A stretch of DNA of 64,000 nucleotides from Arctopsyche grandis (GCF_051622035.1 NC_135359.1:24710001-24774000), one strand, 5' to 3'. Shown: positions 25,551 to 40,014, numbered from the stretch's first letter. Program-made: numbers and translations. Notes: a model not told the origin generated them from the letters alone.

Positions 25551-26087
25551 TATACTAAGGGAAGAAATTTACAATCCCTCAATCCTGAAGGAATTTTTGG
25601 CTGTAGAAAATCACATAGCTTAGCGGAATCGTGAATTTTTTCTGACCATCAAGGCTATAACAAATATACATACATACTCGAAAACTCTCCTCTAATTGTT
25701 GGACTCATCAATATATTGGCCCATTCTTTATTTGTCTTTAACGCCAGATATGATGATCTCAAGACTTATTTTTTATAATTGTTACATTTTTCATATGATT
25801 TACTTCATTTGTGTAAAGTCACTGAGGTATAAATAAATAGTGCCTTTATGTGTGTAGTTTATGACAGCGTAGACAATAGGCGTAGTTAACATCCACCATT
25901 AGTATTAAAGGCAGTAGTGAATACGTAATTGACAGGGTACTCCGGCTGGGACTTTCGACGGTTGCTTATTTTGAGAATCACTGCAGGCTATTACGTATTC
26001 AAATAGGACAACTTCCAGAATGATACTTGGGCAAACAGTGGTCTGGGCAGAGCGCGAGCCACTTGACCGCGGCCGCCGGCGCAAACA

Positions 26088-26285
26088 ATGTCGCGGCCAT
26101 TGAAGTTACCCGCACTGCCGCCATTGCAGCACATATTATTTGTACTAGTGGCCAGTTTAGCCTCTATCGACTGCTGTCCACCCATACATTGCGACAAGCA
26201 ATCGGACAAAGCCGTCCAAATAATCCAAAGACGAACCGACGTGATCGATTCCGAGAAAATTTCACTGAAAATGCATCCATGTTGA
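26088..26285 (+). CDS. candidate small secreted peptide or first coding exon (unrecognised)
   Basis: A 65-codon frame starts in a good insect context (CAAACAATGTC) inside a GC-rich patch (26010-26290) that stands out from its AT-rich surroundings. The first 28 residues look like a signal peptide: a basic start, then the hydrophobic run ILFVLVASLAS before IDCC. The remaining part is polar, with Cys near its start (CCPPIHC) and at its end (HPC). I do not recognise the family. Overlapping frames exist on both strands (for example 26027-26389 + and 25991-26329 -), so coding status is uncertain. It could also be a first exon spliced before the TGA, though no strong donor was seen. Confidence 0.25.
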   Translation: MSRPLKLPALPPLQHILFVLVASLASIDCCPPIHCDKQSDKAVQIIQRRTDVIDSEKISLKMHPC

Positions 26286-26399
26286 CTGCCCACTTGTGTA
26301 GATATATGTATGTGTACGGCAACGTTCATAAGTATCAGGTACTATCGGTGTTATTAAAAAATACAGCGAGTACCTACTTAATGGGTTAAAGTTGAACTT

Positions 26400-27055
26400 A
26401 TGTATATAAATGGTTTCCTTGATTGTTCTGATTTACTGAATAAGGTTAATTTCAGAATCCCAGTTCGGTACTCTAGACGCGTTGCACTCTTTTCACTTGA
26501 TCCTTTCAATACTAATTCCCAAAAATATTTTTATCTGCAGCGCGTTTATCGTATGTTTAACGGAGAGCTGAATGAGGTTGATCTATTTGGTATTTCCCTA
26601 CATCAATTCAGGTCTAACATCAAGAGAATCTTGACCGATTGATTCATTTCTTCTCCTATTCTATTTTTCCAATATTTCCAATATTTTTATACTTTAGTTT
26701 AGTTATGTAATGTGCTATTTAATCATATTATAGCTTTCATTATTTTCCTTTTCATTTGTTTATTTTGTATTTACCTTTTTCATTTGTTTTATATTTGTAA
26801 ATTTCAATTTCTTCTTATATTCTATTTTATAACCTTTTCCAAATATTTTAATACTATAGTTTAATTATGCAATGTTCTACATATTTTGTCATGCCTTTAT
26901 TCTTTACTTTTTAATTTGTTTTCCTCATATTTATCTTTTTCATTTTCGTAAAAATCTATTATTGGACTCGGATGTTACATATATTATTTATTTACTATTT
27001 GTTTTTTTATACATCCTGTCTGTTGATTTTTCAATTAATAAAATAAAATAAAATA
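26400..27055 (+). mobile_element. non-LTR retrotransposon 3' end (ORF2 C-terminus + 3' UTR)
   Basis: The frame from 26400 to 26642 has the end-of-ORF2 pattern of CR1/Jockey-type elements: LLNKVNFRIPVRYSRR, then FSLDPFNTNS, QRVYRMFN, VDLFGISLHQFR and a stop. An AT-rich 3' UTR runs to an AATAAAATAAAATAAAAT tail at about 27050. It is 5'-truncated. Confidence 0.7.
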
Positions 27056-27282
27056 TACATATTTTTACATAAATAACTATCAGTGGTGTGGTTGGGCCAG
27101 GTCGCCGCCCTGGCACTTTGATTGATATAAACATTGTTTTTCGAGTACCTACAATTACAAATATTTTGACTAAAATTTCATATAAAATTTTGTATTCCAA
27201 ATATTGTGAGCGGATTCTCGTGCTAACACTCGATGACCACAATCGAATAGTATCTGAGCACATTCAAAACTTAAAAGACGTT

Positions 27283-27498
27283 TAATTTATTTATTTATTT
27301 TTAATATACAAGTATACCACAGTGTCTTTACAAGTCACCCCAATAAGACACTGTGGCCAGACAATACATAAAAGATATAAACACATAAGAAAAAATAAAA
27401 CAATAAAAAAAATTGTACATAAAAATTAAAAATTAAAAATTGAAAAATTGAGAATTAAAAATTAAAAAATTGAAAAATTACAAATTGAAAACAATAAA

Positions 27499-27568
<70 letters not shown>

Positions 27569-27960
27569 TAAATTGAATTAAAAGTAAAAAAAAAAAACGG
27601 ATAGATTATCCGGTGAAATATTGAAAATCCCAATGTGATTTCTGACCAAATTCAAGCAACGTAAGACTCTAGAAATTGGTGAAAAAGCAAGAACATTAGT
27701 TCTTCCTTTAATTGTTTGGAACAATGAACGCAACCGATAATCAATGAGGCGAGATGGAACTCAAAATTTCATTTCTTCCAATATAGTTGGCTTGTAAATA
27801 TCACCTCTTAATAATTTGAAGAAATAACACACAAGAAGCATATCCCTCCGATGAGATAGGGAACTATAGCCAACAGAATCAGTTGCGAGTAGTATCCAAA
27901 CTCCCTCATATATAGATAGCGGAGGAACTTCCTTTGAAGTCTTTAAATTTATTTAATTAA
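27283..27960 (-). mobile_element. CR1/Jockey-type LINE 3' end, copy 2
   Basis: The minus strand from about 27960 to 27610 reads, with one or more frame breaks, through LQRKFLRYLYMREF, SHRRDMLLVCYFFKLLRGDI, FEVPSRLIDYRLRSLF and LNLVRNHIGIFN. This is the usual order at the C-terminus of CR1/Jockey reverse transcriptases. The 3' UTR contains a (TA)n tract (27504-27565) that is much expanded relative to copy 1 at 24426-24840. The tail is TAAATAAATAAAT at 27283. Confidence 0.8.
27504..27565. repeat. (TA)n microsatellite in a LINE 3' UTR
   Basis: About 31 dinucleotide units. The orthologous place in the sister copy near 24688 has only about five units, so this tract expanded after insertion. Confidence 0.9.
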
Positions 27961-28416
27961 AAAACCACCCAAAACTTCGAAAGAAAACATTCTTTGAACT
28001 ATTGACCATACGCACTTGAGAATAGATAAAATGAAGGAACTCAGCTTAAATGAATAGTCTTCTCTAAATTCACATGCTAAAATTTTGATAGTTTTTTGAC
28101 ATATGTAGGTACATGGTTTTAGAATGGCTAAAAGCAAATTTTGCTGTTGACACACAAACACGGGTTTTGTAAAATCAAAGATGTTGAAGAGGATGCATTA
28201 TGGAAGTTTTTATAAAATATAAAAAAATACATCATAATTTCAACAACTAAGAATATTCGTTAATTATTATTTGATTTTTTTTATAAATATTTGAACTACC
28301 AATATTAAGATACAACTTATTTTTAGTAAGAAAAATGTGGGGGGGGGGGTCGTGAAAATTAAACACCGACCTGGTTCTTTTTTATTTAGCACTAAGCCAC
28401 TGATAACCATACATAA

Positions 28417-28480
28417 CCAGCAGCATGGACTAGTGGTTACCATATCTTGCTATGGTCAGTGTGGTTATGGGCGAAATCAG
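28417..28480 (+). repeat. SINE head fragment
   Basis: ACCAGCAGCATGGACTAGTG matches the tRNA-like head of family A. The body is missing after about 60 bp. Confidence 0.55.
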
Positions 28481-28754
28481 ACAGCGTTGAATGTTTCAAG
28501 TGGTTTTTTTTTCGATAGTTTTAAACACGTAGAAAAAAAATGACATGCGTGCATGGGATAGTCCTTTAAAAACGACACATTCGACCTATATGTCGTTGAA
28601 ATTGTATGGTAGTATTTATCCTTGCTTGACAGTGATCTATACCAAAACGACCCTTTGAACCATTTTCGGTAAAATTGTATCGTTCCTTGACAGTGATCGA
28701 TAACGGTGTATCCCATATTCGGCTACATAAGTATATATGTATTTTTATTTATAT

Positions 28755-29165
28755 AACAGGAAGGCCTAACAGGAAACCCCAATGCACCTTTTTAGCTAAA
28801 AACATCGTACATTTCATACAAGTATTATTAGTATTATACAAAGTAAATACATATCAACTAACATCCACATAGACATTTATGGTCAAATTTGTAAATTTGT
28901 AGCATTTTATACAATTCAGCGAAATTCAAGATTGCTAAAAACTCGAGATTTGCTAGAAAATCGGTAGGTTTACCAATTTGTTGGAACCGTTACAATTAAA
29001 ATCAGATAAATTGGCAAAATTTCATAGGAAATGATTGACCTGGAGTCACAAATATCCATTTCTGACCAGCAGCATTACAGATATACTCAGAATAAATTAT
29101 TTTCAATTGAGGTAAGCTCACGGGATTGAACCCAGCAGCTCTCGGTGCCATGCTGCCGTGACTAT
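28755..29165 (-). mobile_element. tRNA-SINE (family A), minus strand, full length
   Basis: Plus-strand order: ACAGGAAGGCCTAACAGGAA, AACTCGAGATTTGCTAGAAA, GATTGACCTGGAGTCACAAA, CCAGCAG, then the B-box complement GGGATTGAACCC at about 29135 and the head complement to 29165. Confidence 0.8.
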
Positions 29166-29394
29166 GATTATATTATGATTGTGATGATAAGTAAAAAATA
29201 GAAAAAGTTTAATTTAAATCTCTTTAACTGACAATTACATACCTACATATGTAGATATTTAATTATTTTCCAATGCTGTTCATAGGATTTAAAGGGATAC
29301 TTGGTGCTGGTTTCTTCATTATCAAATTGTCAATTCATTTTATTTAAAATGCATCACGTGAATATCAAAAATGAAACCAAAAATGCATTTACAT

Positions 29395-29560
29395 TAGTCC
29401 ATCCGCTGTAGGAAGACACTTATGTAGGTTGAACGCACATGTTGCGATTTACAACCCATCTCGACCAATAGCATTCTGCACGAAATACTATTGGTCGAGA
29501 GGCGGTGTAAGGGACAGCATGTACGTTTTTCCTTAGTAACTTCCTACAGCGAACCAACTA
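29395..29560. mobile_element. 166-bp MITE with TA borders
   Basis: The ends read TA-GTCCATCCGCTGTAGGAAG and CTTCCTACAGCGAACCAAC-TA, inverted repeats with a perfect CGCTGTAGGAAG core. TA at both borders fits a Tc1/mariner-type target. Inside, TCTCGACCAATAG and CTATTGGTCGAGA form a second perfect stem. It is non-coding. Confidence 0.75.
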
Positions 29561-29569
29561 TGTACATAT

Positions 29570-30480
29570 GTATGTATAGTGTAGATTTTTCAAAAAAATA
29601 TTTTACGATGAATTTTCATTGTTACAAATTAAAGTGCTTTTATTGATGGAAGTTAGATTTTGAAAACAGTGGTGAGAAGTTAGCTATATTATGCATAATA
29701 TATACACTTGCAATCAACATATTTTTTCTGTTTAACTGCGTATCTACGTACTATTGAATCAAATGATGCTATTTATCGTCGAGTTTCATCTTCGTTGCAT
29801 TCATAAAAAAATTATGAGCGATTTCTCATTCAGGTTTACACTCGAGCAATGTTCGTTCTAAAGGGGTATAATTTGGATAATACAATAACTAGCCGCTGAA
29901 AGAGGGTAATTAATTGTGTCCCGTCTTTTATACTCTGGCTTATTCATTATTTGCAAGATGGAGCTCGCAGACGGAAAGGTAGAAAGCTGAAGAATTCCTT
30001 TTCAAAAGGTGGGCAAAGATCCGAAGCCCGTATGAAAGTTGTTCGAAATATTATTCGTTAACGTACCCGCTTGTATTCATTTTGAGTGCGTATGTAACCG
30101 CATATCACATTTCGAACTAAACTTTTGATCGCTTTGATGTTGAGTTTGATAATATCATTATTTCATTCGGATAAATACGTGTTTTTAGTTTTTTTATAGA
30201 AATAAATAGGTAAAACTAGAGCGAATAATTATTTTTGTTCAAATAATCTTGAAACAAATAAAATATTATAATGTAATTCTTTTATTCAACAAATAAGCGT
30301 ATACGCAATATATGTACTATGTATTGATCATTTATTTATTTTATGACATATATTATCTGCTACATATGTATGTACACATATGTATACAGGTACATAAGTT
30401 TGGTAACCTAAATCATTAATAATAATAAAAAAAATTATTACAAACGATAGGGAGAATAATGCAATCCTTATCGTTCATAT
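29570..30480. other. intergenic, nothing recognised
   Basis: AT-rich, with a moderately GC-richer stretch at 29760-30080 and no supported gene or repeat family. Confidence 0.35.
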
Positions 30481-30481
30481 T

Positions 30482-30486
<5 letters not shown>

Positions 30487-30562
<76 letters not shown>
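30487..30562. repeat. (TA)n microsatellite
   Basis: Uninterrupted alternating T and A over about 76 bp. It creates artificial Tyr-Ile frames on both strands. Confidence 0.95.
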
Positions 30563-30567
<5 letters not shown>

Positions 30568-30569
30568 TA

Positions 30570-33311
<2,742 letters not shown>

Positions 33312-33339
33312 GAATATAATATAATATTGGGGCAATCGA

Positions 33340-33665
33340 GCGTGTGTCTAAACAATGGAGTCAACAGTGTTTTTGGACCTTTTCGTCCAAGTAATTATCA
33401 ATGTGAAATGAAAGCCAGAACCATTTGATTCGAGGGCACTTTCTCATTGTGTCCTTTGTTCGGCGCCATTGTTTAATGTGGAACAATCGGCTTACAAATA
33501 TAAATCTCTGGCAATCGTTACGATACAAAGTGAATTTGAACAAAAGCCACAGTGTTTTTGAACGGCCAACTTTAACGAACAAAAGCGCCCTCGATCGAAA
33601 ACTATGGAAGTTATTTGTTGAAACCCGTAACCGATATAATTGGAAGCTAAATTTTCGCTAACGGC
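33340..33665. promoter_or_regulatory. candidate regulatory element with clustered Sox-like motifs
   Basis: Sites of the AACAAT/ACAAAG type occur at about 33353 (AACAATGG), 33449 (CATTGTGTCCTTTGTTC), 33467 (GCCATTGTTT) and 33480 (GGAACAATCGG). Further ones lie near 33526 and 33538 (TACAAAG, GAACAAAAG) and near 33578 (GAACAAAAGC). Base composition is more balanced than in the flanks and no repeat family is seen. Regulatory function and the HMG-box factor are inferred. Confidence 0.3.
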
Positions 33666-33669
33666 ATGA

Positions 33670-36000
33670 TCAATATGGTTGCTGAGTGTTATTAAATTCC
33701 GTTAAAAATATAATATTTAAAATCAAAAATTCCGTACGAATTTACCCAGTGAAATTTTATATAATATATAGATACATACATATGTATATGTAGGGAATAT
33801 GTGAATAATGCTTAAAAGCATTCACGTACAACAATACAACGATTCTTTGAAAATCTATCACATTCACAGAATAGATTAAATAGACCCATTATAATTCAAT
33901 CTTGAACAAATTTGGCCTCAATTGATTCTATGACAAGAATGTTGCGTGCCTATTCATTTCAATATATAAATATATATAATTTTCGGAAATTATACAAAAG
34001 GTGAACCCCACTTGGGCAATTCAAATAAAAAAATCGTTTAAGGGTTAAGAAAAACCATTATTCCCATTCAATCGAGGTAAACATTTTTTTTTGATGTAGA
34101 ACGATATTTGATATATTTCAATTGAACGGTACTTTAAAATAAAAATAAAAAAAAACTCTTGATATCAATGAGTCGTTTGTTGTATCATATTTTATTATTA
34201 TTGTGATAATCCAATGAAATTTATACAATGAAATATAAATTAAACATTCGTCAATACATATATGTACCTATACCTAATCAAAATAAACCGATTGAATATT
34301 TGAACCTGGCTTAATTTCATTTGGGCATATAATTCACCTTAAATACATATTTACGTACATATATCGTACGTGAAGTGTATGTAATATACCTGATTTGAAC
34401 TCATGGAGAAACGTATAATTTGTTCACAACTTGTGGCAGGTGCCTCCCTCTTTACATACAGTATTCAAGTAAGTTTGAGATGTTTTCAAGATAAATCTTT
34501 TGTGCGCTACCCTTATCTGTTTACCACAAAACCACTGTCTTTTTGAGAGAATAACATATATACAAAGACTCATATCAATTCAAAGGAACGCAGAAGAGTT
34601 CTTGAAACAGATCCAGGCAAGATTCCCCTTTTGTTGTGGTACCCATTTGTTGATAATAATATGTATATTATACTTGACGAACAACGCTATCGGTTACCTG
34701 AGCACAATCGACGATAAAATTTTTTCACGCAATGTAAATCTATATGTATGATAAATTTATATATATACATATATGTATATACGTTATATAAATTATTATA
34801 TGAAAAATCTATTCAAATATAATGTAAAAATTGGAGACGAATTTATGCCGAGTTAAACATGTCAAAGAATATCATTCCAATTGAGGCTGACAAAATAAAA
34901 ACTTTTTTTAAATGTCTTTAATAATAGATATAAAAGCGCTACTTGAGAATATCTTGAAAGTTTTTTTAACTACTTACCAAAAGTTTATTTCCGCGCAGGT
35001 TCAAAGGATGCATCCGGATGTTGTCATTCAAAATTGAGAATACAATTTCTTTATATCATTTACGTAAAGTACTTTGCGATGGAATTGTACAATTTTTTAA
35101 AGTGTTTTTATGTTTAAGTAATAAAGATATAAACTTTACATAGATTTAAAGCAAGATTATATATATGTATGTATGAGATTATATTTGAGCCATGTTTGGA
35201 CGAGTAAAAGTGATTCAATCAATCTTATTTGTATTTAGGTACATACATATATAGTAAATTTGATGATTTTCTATCTGAATCTGAAACTTGTTGTTTAAGA
35301 AAGCTATAACATAGTATTACTTATTAGAAATGATAACTTCAGTATGAAATCGTTTCAAAAAATATTTTCTTGCACCACTGCAAGAATCCGATTGTTTTAT
35401 TCATACACACGGACTTGTGCCATTCCAGACAGCTGAAAAATAAATGACGCTTATTCGCCGAAAGTGCGGAAAAGCTGGTGGGGACGGGATGAGGGGCCGA
35501 AGAGGAAGAGAGCCATGGGGGTTGAGGGGAGGGGGTGAGTCGGTAAAATAAAATGAATTCAAATAAGTCATCTCGCCGCCGTGAAATATGGAGCACAAAA
35601 ACACTTCCATTATAAAGTTATCCGTAGTAGATTATTGTTCGGGGCTGCAGAGCGGGACAGAATATAATACATTTTGCCAGCAGAGACATCCCCTTCAAAG
35701 TTATACCACACGCTTCTTTGTAGTTAGATCCTCATTGTGAACATAGCCACACGACCGATAGCCAAGGCTCGTATAGCATCTTCTATCACATCCAGTGAAC
35801 CTTAATTCATACTGGAATTCGATTCGAAGTACATTTATTCGTAGTATCATCAATATGGACGCCTAGGAATTTTAGACTATTTTTCAATGCATTATTACAG
35901 CTCTTATCGCTTTATATTTTAATATGCTGTCTTGATTGATTCATAGGATATGGTTTTGGGTTGTTTTTGTTTTTTTTTTTCAATGTTTGAAAATTGTCGA
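33670..36000. other. intergenic, nothing firm
   Basis: AT-rich with microsatellites. A GC- and purine-rich plus-strand stretch at 35450-35600 has open minus-strand frames that are low-complexity Pro/Ser and not credible genes. Confidence 0.35.
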
Positions 36001-36370
36001 CAGGGCCGATCACAGCCGTGTGCCGGTTTCCCGCGCTCGCAAGGAAAGTATTGAAACGGTGAAATAAATTAAAAGTCTTTTCGTTCGCGCTGAGGAGGAG
36101 GTTTCGGCGAGTTCCCGGCGCGAATTAAAACCGAATAAAATAAAAATAAGTATGGCATTTAATGTGTCAGCCGCAGCAGTTTCAATTTGTTGGCGCGCCG
36201 ACCACTTTTTATTGAAAATTTATAATTCCAATTCTAATTTAAAACGGGGCTCGAGTGCCCGCTCCGCTACACCCTGTCTACAAAGTGCTCTCCGACGTTC
36301 GCAGATTCGTTTTTCCGCCCCCTCATTATTAATTTTTTTCTTTCGAGAATCAAATCGATTCCGTTTTGAA
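36000..36370. promoter_or_regulatory. GC-rich non-coding island, possible enhancer
   Basis: CpG-containing DNA (for example GTTTCCCGCGCTCGCAAGG, GGCGAGTTCCCGGCGCG) in an AT-rich region, without repeat family or domain-bearing frame. It lies about 12 kb beyond the 3' end of dmrt99B. Function is inferred from composition only. Confidence 0.2.
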
Positions 36371-36649
36371 TATTGAAATCGCGCGACATTTCATTCAACT
36401 TGAAATTTTACATAGACCGCAATGTAGTACGATCCAAATTTTTTATAAAATAAGTTTTCGTCTTCTACTAAATATCTATACAAAAATGTACATGTATATA
36501 TGTCCGATATGCAAATCCACAGTTATAATACTAAATTTGAGCATATACGTATTGTATAATTAGCTTAAAGCCTTTGTAAGCACTTCTACACGAGCAACGC
36601 CAAGCAAAAATCTTTCCTTCTAACATATACAATTTTACTTTACATAGAT

Positions 36650-38205
36650 ATATACCAGGAAGGCCTAACAGGTAGACTCCAATGCGCCTTGCTAGACAAA
36701 TTACAAGCATTGCAGCATTTTTATTAGATAAACCGCTGTATTTCGAGAGGCTGAAGAACACGAAATTAACAATTAATTAATTTATTTATTTATCCATAGA
36801 GACATCTATGGATTTAGACTTGTACATAAATTTTTACATATTGTACAAAAATCAAATTCAGATATTTGTGACGGCGGTTAAGAAGACTTTTGCCAATTTG
36901 ATGGAGGAACCGTTTAACAATCAAATCAGACAAATTGGCAAACTCTGATAAGAAACGATCGACTTGGATTCACAAATATCCAAGTGTGGCCAGCAGTATT
37001 AAAGATTTTTTTTTTTTTTTGGTGCCATCTTATCGATTCCCGATAAATCATCACCAGCGATATCGTTGCTCTTCAGATCATGTACGGGCACTACGGAATC
37101 ATCACTCCGTCCCCAAAATTGTGAATTGGGCTTCTGAATCTCTCACATTCAGAACACCAATTCGTGAGGCTTTTTTCGCTTTAAACGCCTCTGCTGGTGA
37201 GTTGTGTCCAATAGCTGCAACGCTTCTATGTTAGGGTGACGGTGCAGTCTCAACTCGTGCCTCCCGGCGCATTCTCGGATGACTTCTTTTACTTTTTTGA
37301 TTTTAAGGTCCTTGTGGATCTCTTCATTTGTGACGAAGCGATATGCATCGGTGATAATCCTCAAAAACTGGTTTTGACATCTTTGCATTTTTTCGATATT
37401 GGATGGCTTACTGCATCCCCACAGTTGTATGCCATATGTCCATATTGGCTTCACGATTGCCTGGTATATCAGTTTTTTGCATTGTAGGTCTAATTTGGAG
37501 TGTCTTCCTATTAGCCAATGCATTTCTCTTTGTTTAATTCGAATCTGTTCTATTTTTTTTTTAATGTGATGCCTCCACGTAAGCCTTGAGTCAAGATGCA
37601 GTCCTAAATATTTAGCTGACAAAGCTTGTGGAACTTGGATTCCGTTTATGAAAGTCTGAGTGCTGACACTATTTCGTCGCAGTGCAAATGTGACCTGCAT
37701 TGATTTTAGCTCGTTGAGTTTCATTTTCCAGTCCTTGGTCCATTTGCTGATCTTGTCCAGTGCACGCTGCAGGCGTTCAAATGCTTCCTTCTGTGACTCG
37801 CTCGATGACATAATGACTGTGTCATCTGCAAATGTTCCAATGAATGTCTCTTCGCTTGTCAGGATGTCAGCAGTGTATATCAGGTACAGTATAGGCCCTA
37901 TTACGCTTCCCTGTGGTACTCCTGCAGAGGCTGTGAAAAAGTTAGAGAATGCCTCCTCATGAGCAACTCTGAATTTGCGTCCGGATAAGTATGATTCCAG
38001 TAATTTGACATAATTTCCAGGTAATGACTTGCTGATTTTGTGGATAAGTCCTTCGTGCCATACCCTGTCGAAGGCCTGTGAGACATCAAGAAATACAGCT
38101 GGACAATACTTTTTTTCCTCTAGCGAATAATTAAAGATTAACACAGTAAAATCTCGGTGCTAAACATAAACGCAAACACCGAGCCATACTAACGGCTGAA
38201 CAAAT
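36650..38205 (-). mobile_element. tRNA-SINE (family A) split by a Jockey insertion
   Basis: The SINE 3' part is at 36650-37007 (ACCAGGAAGGCCTAACAGG, GAGACATCTATGG, AACGATCGACTTGGATTCAC, GGCCAGCAG). Its head continues at 38140-38205 (GTGCTAAACATAAACGCAAA, then GCCATACTAACGGCTG), matching the head order of the copy at 25228-25550. The intervening DNA is the Jockey element. Confidence 0.8.
37008..38129 (-). mobile_element. 5'-truncated Jockey-clade retrotransposon with target duplication
   Basis: The element lies between two copies of ATTAAAGATT (36998-37007 and 38130-38139). On the minus strand it runs from a truncated reverse transcriptase to a poly(A) tract (plus-strand T run to 37020). The open frame at 37149-38129 is intact for about 325 codons. 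It contains FLDVSQAFDRVWHEGL, AGVPQGSVIGPILYLIYTAD, the catalytic FADD (TFADDTVIM) and the WTKDWKMKLN and KYLGLHLDSRLTW blocks. The C-terminal domain ends KRKKPHELVF before the stop. The missing 5' part (ORF1, endonuclease, start of RT) fits incomplete reverse transcription. The first few codons of the apparent frame upstream of 38129 belong to the SINE host, not the element. The unbroken frame suggests a fairly recent insertion. Confidence 0.93.
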
Positions 38206-38209
38206 GAAA

Positions 38210-39780
38210 ATTTTCTTGCTATTTGTCCGATTTACAAATCTATGTATGTATGTATGTATGTACATATTTCAATTTAGAATCATCATGTTTGATTTATTAT
38301 CTTATTGTACTCCACTTTTGATCGTATTTTCGTTTTATAAATATTTTTTGGTAAATAATCCACGTTTACCCGTTTAAACATTCTTGATTATTTTCATGTT
38401 TTGTGTATAGCCATTATATGTAATGATGGTATTTGATACTAATGTACAAAAGTTTGATCATAGGTGTCACCTTGGGTAGCCTGTAGTAGCACTTATGGTC
38501 TGGGCTAATTTATAATGTATAAATAAATAAATATGTATGTAGGGACTTTTTTGAAAATATTGAAATACTGTATGTTTCTATTTTTTTGAAATAAATATTG
38601 GATAGACTTGGTCATCGTCCTATTTTCAGGAGAGATATCGCTTAGTCTAGGGCCTATGTTAGTAAGTAAGTTGTACTGAATAATTCATGAATTTCTGATA
38701 AGCCATTCAATTTACCTTCATCTGAAATTGTTGAAACTTTGAAAATGTTTCAGCTTTACTTGTAAAAATCGTAAATTTTGGTGAAAGTCCAGTTTTTAAG
38801 TGAACTGTCTGGTTTGAAATATTCATTCATCGAGTCTGAAATAAAGACTGAGAATGAACATGTTGATATTATGCAAACTCTTAATGTGGTTATTAAGTTT
38901 AACAAAGCAATTTTCAATAATTAAATACATAATAAATTATATTATAATCGAATGAAGAAAAAAGTTCACAGTTTTTGACCCAAACAAACAACACATACAT
39001 ACTTTTAACTGGTGCGTTATTCGCTTCACTATTTTTTAATGTGTATAATAAGTGCCGAAACCAGAAAATCAATTGTGTAATGAGTTTAACCGAATCATTC
39101 GTACTCCCCCTCGTACGATATTGCGGGGGTTATTTGTTTATAAAATCAGGGGTCATTTCAATAAAGGCATAATCCCCCAACTGCGACAGGGTGGAGAGAT
39201 GGCCGGGCACGCTCCGCGGCTTATTATTCGGTCACAATTAATATGGCGTTTTAAAATCCCACATGTGAACTCCAATCGAAATACTAATCGGAGGGTCGCC
39301 TGTGCCAAATCAAATGCAAAAAAAAATTAAATATCCCGAGTATTATTTATTTTTTGTTCGTATCTGTGTATGTGGGTCGCTGGTGAAGGGTACGCAATAT
39401 TAGATATCGAAAGGTTGCATTGTCGAAGACGTGATTTGATATGGTCCGTTGTGACAGTGGCCCTCATGAGACTGTGCGACAGACAGCCTGCTGGAGAACC
39501 TGCCCATTGGTCAGACAATGGGTGCTGTCAATGCTCCCAAACGCAGGTTAATGAGCGATCATCAATTGGTTCAAATGTGCGGCTTATCGCAGAAATGCCC
39601 CAACCACCATACAGACCCAAGAAGTACGTTCAATACTCTTTGTTTTCAATGGACATTAGCGTTCGCGCGAATTCATCACAGCGATATATCGCATGGTAGA
39701 TTGTTTACCTACCACAAGAGCAATTCCAATTGAAATGGAGTAAAGTTGACTAAACATTTATTTGTATGTATGCAAATGTA
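38210..39780. other. intergenic; LINE-like tail near 38460-38530 and a GC-richer patch
   Basis: GTCACCTTGGGTAGCCTGTA and GGTCTGGGCTAATTTATAAT followed by AAATAAATAAAT (38465-38532) look like another LINE 3' end, plus strand. At 39090-39330 a less AT-rich patch (GATATTGCGGGGGTTATTTG and following) has no gene and may be regulatory DNA. Frames at 39327-39733 have no recognised domain. Confidence 0.4.
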
Positions 39781-40014
39781 GATTCCCGGAAAGATACACT
39801 AAATTGTACTGAATAGTAGAGCAGTTTCGAAAAGTCATAATTTTCAAAGGCGCTCCAAAAATATCTTACGCAATATAATTCCACAAAAATGGTTAGCACC
39901 CTCGGATAACATACAAATACCCCTTGACGCTTTTTTGTGGAATTATATTGCGTTAGTTCTCTGTGAGAATCTTTGAAAGTTCGGATGTCTCAAGAGTGCA
40001 TTTTTCCAGTCACC
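39781..40014. mobile_element. hAT-like MITE, copy 2 (inverted relative to copy 1)
   Basis: It starts GATTCCCGGAAAGATACACT and ends GTGCATTTTTCCAGTCACC. The internal stem pair is ACGCAATATAATTCCACAAA and TTTTTGTGGAATTATATTGC. It is the reverse complement of 16444-16670 with scattered differences, so these are two independent insertions of one family. Confidence 0.75.

Noticed and set aside
26027..26389. 120-codon plus-strand and 112-codon minus-strand frames in the GC-rich patch
   Set aside because: They mutually conflict and lack a signal peptide or known domain; only the 65-codon frame at 26088 kept some support.
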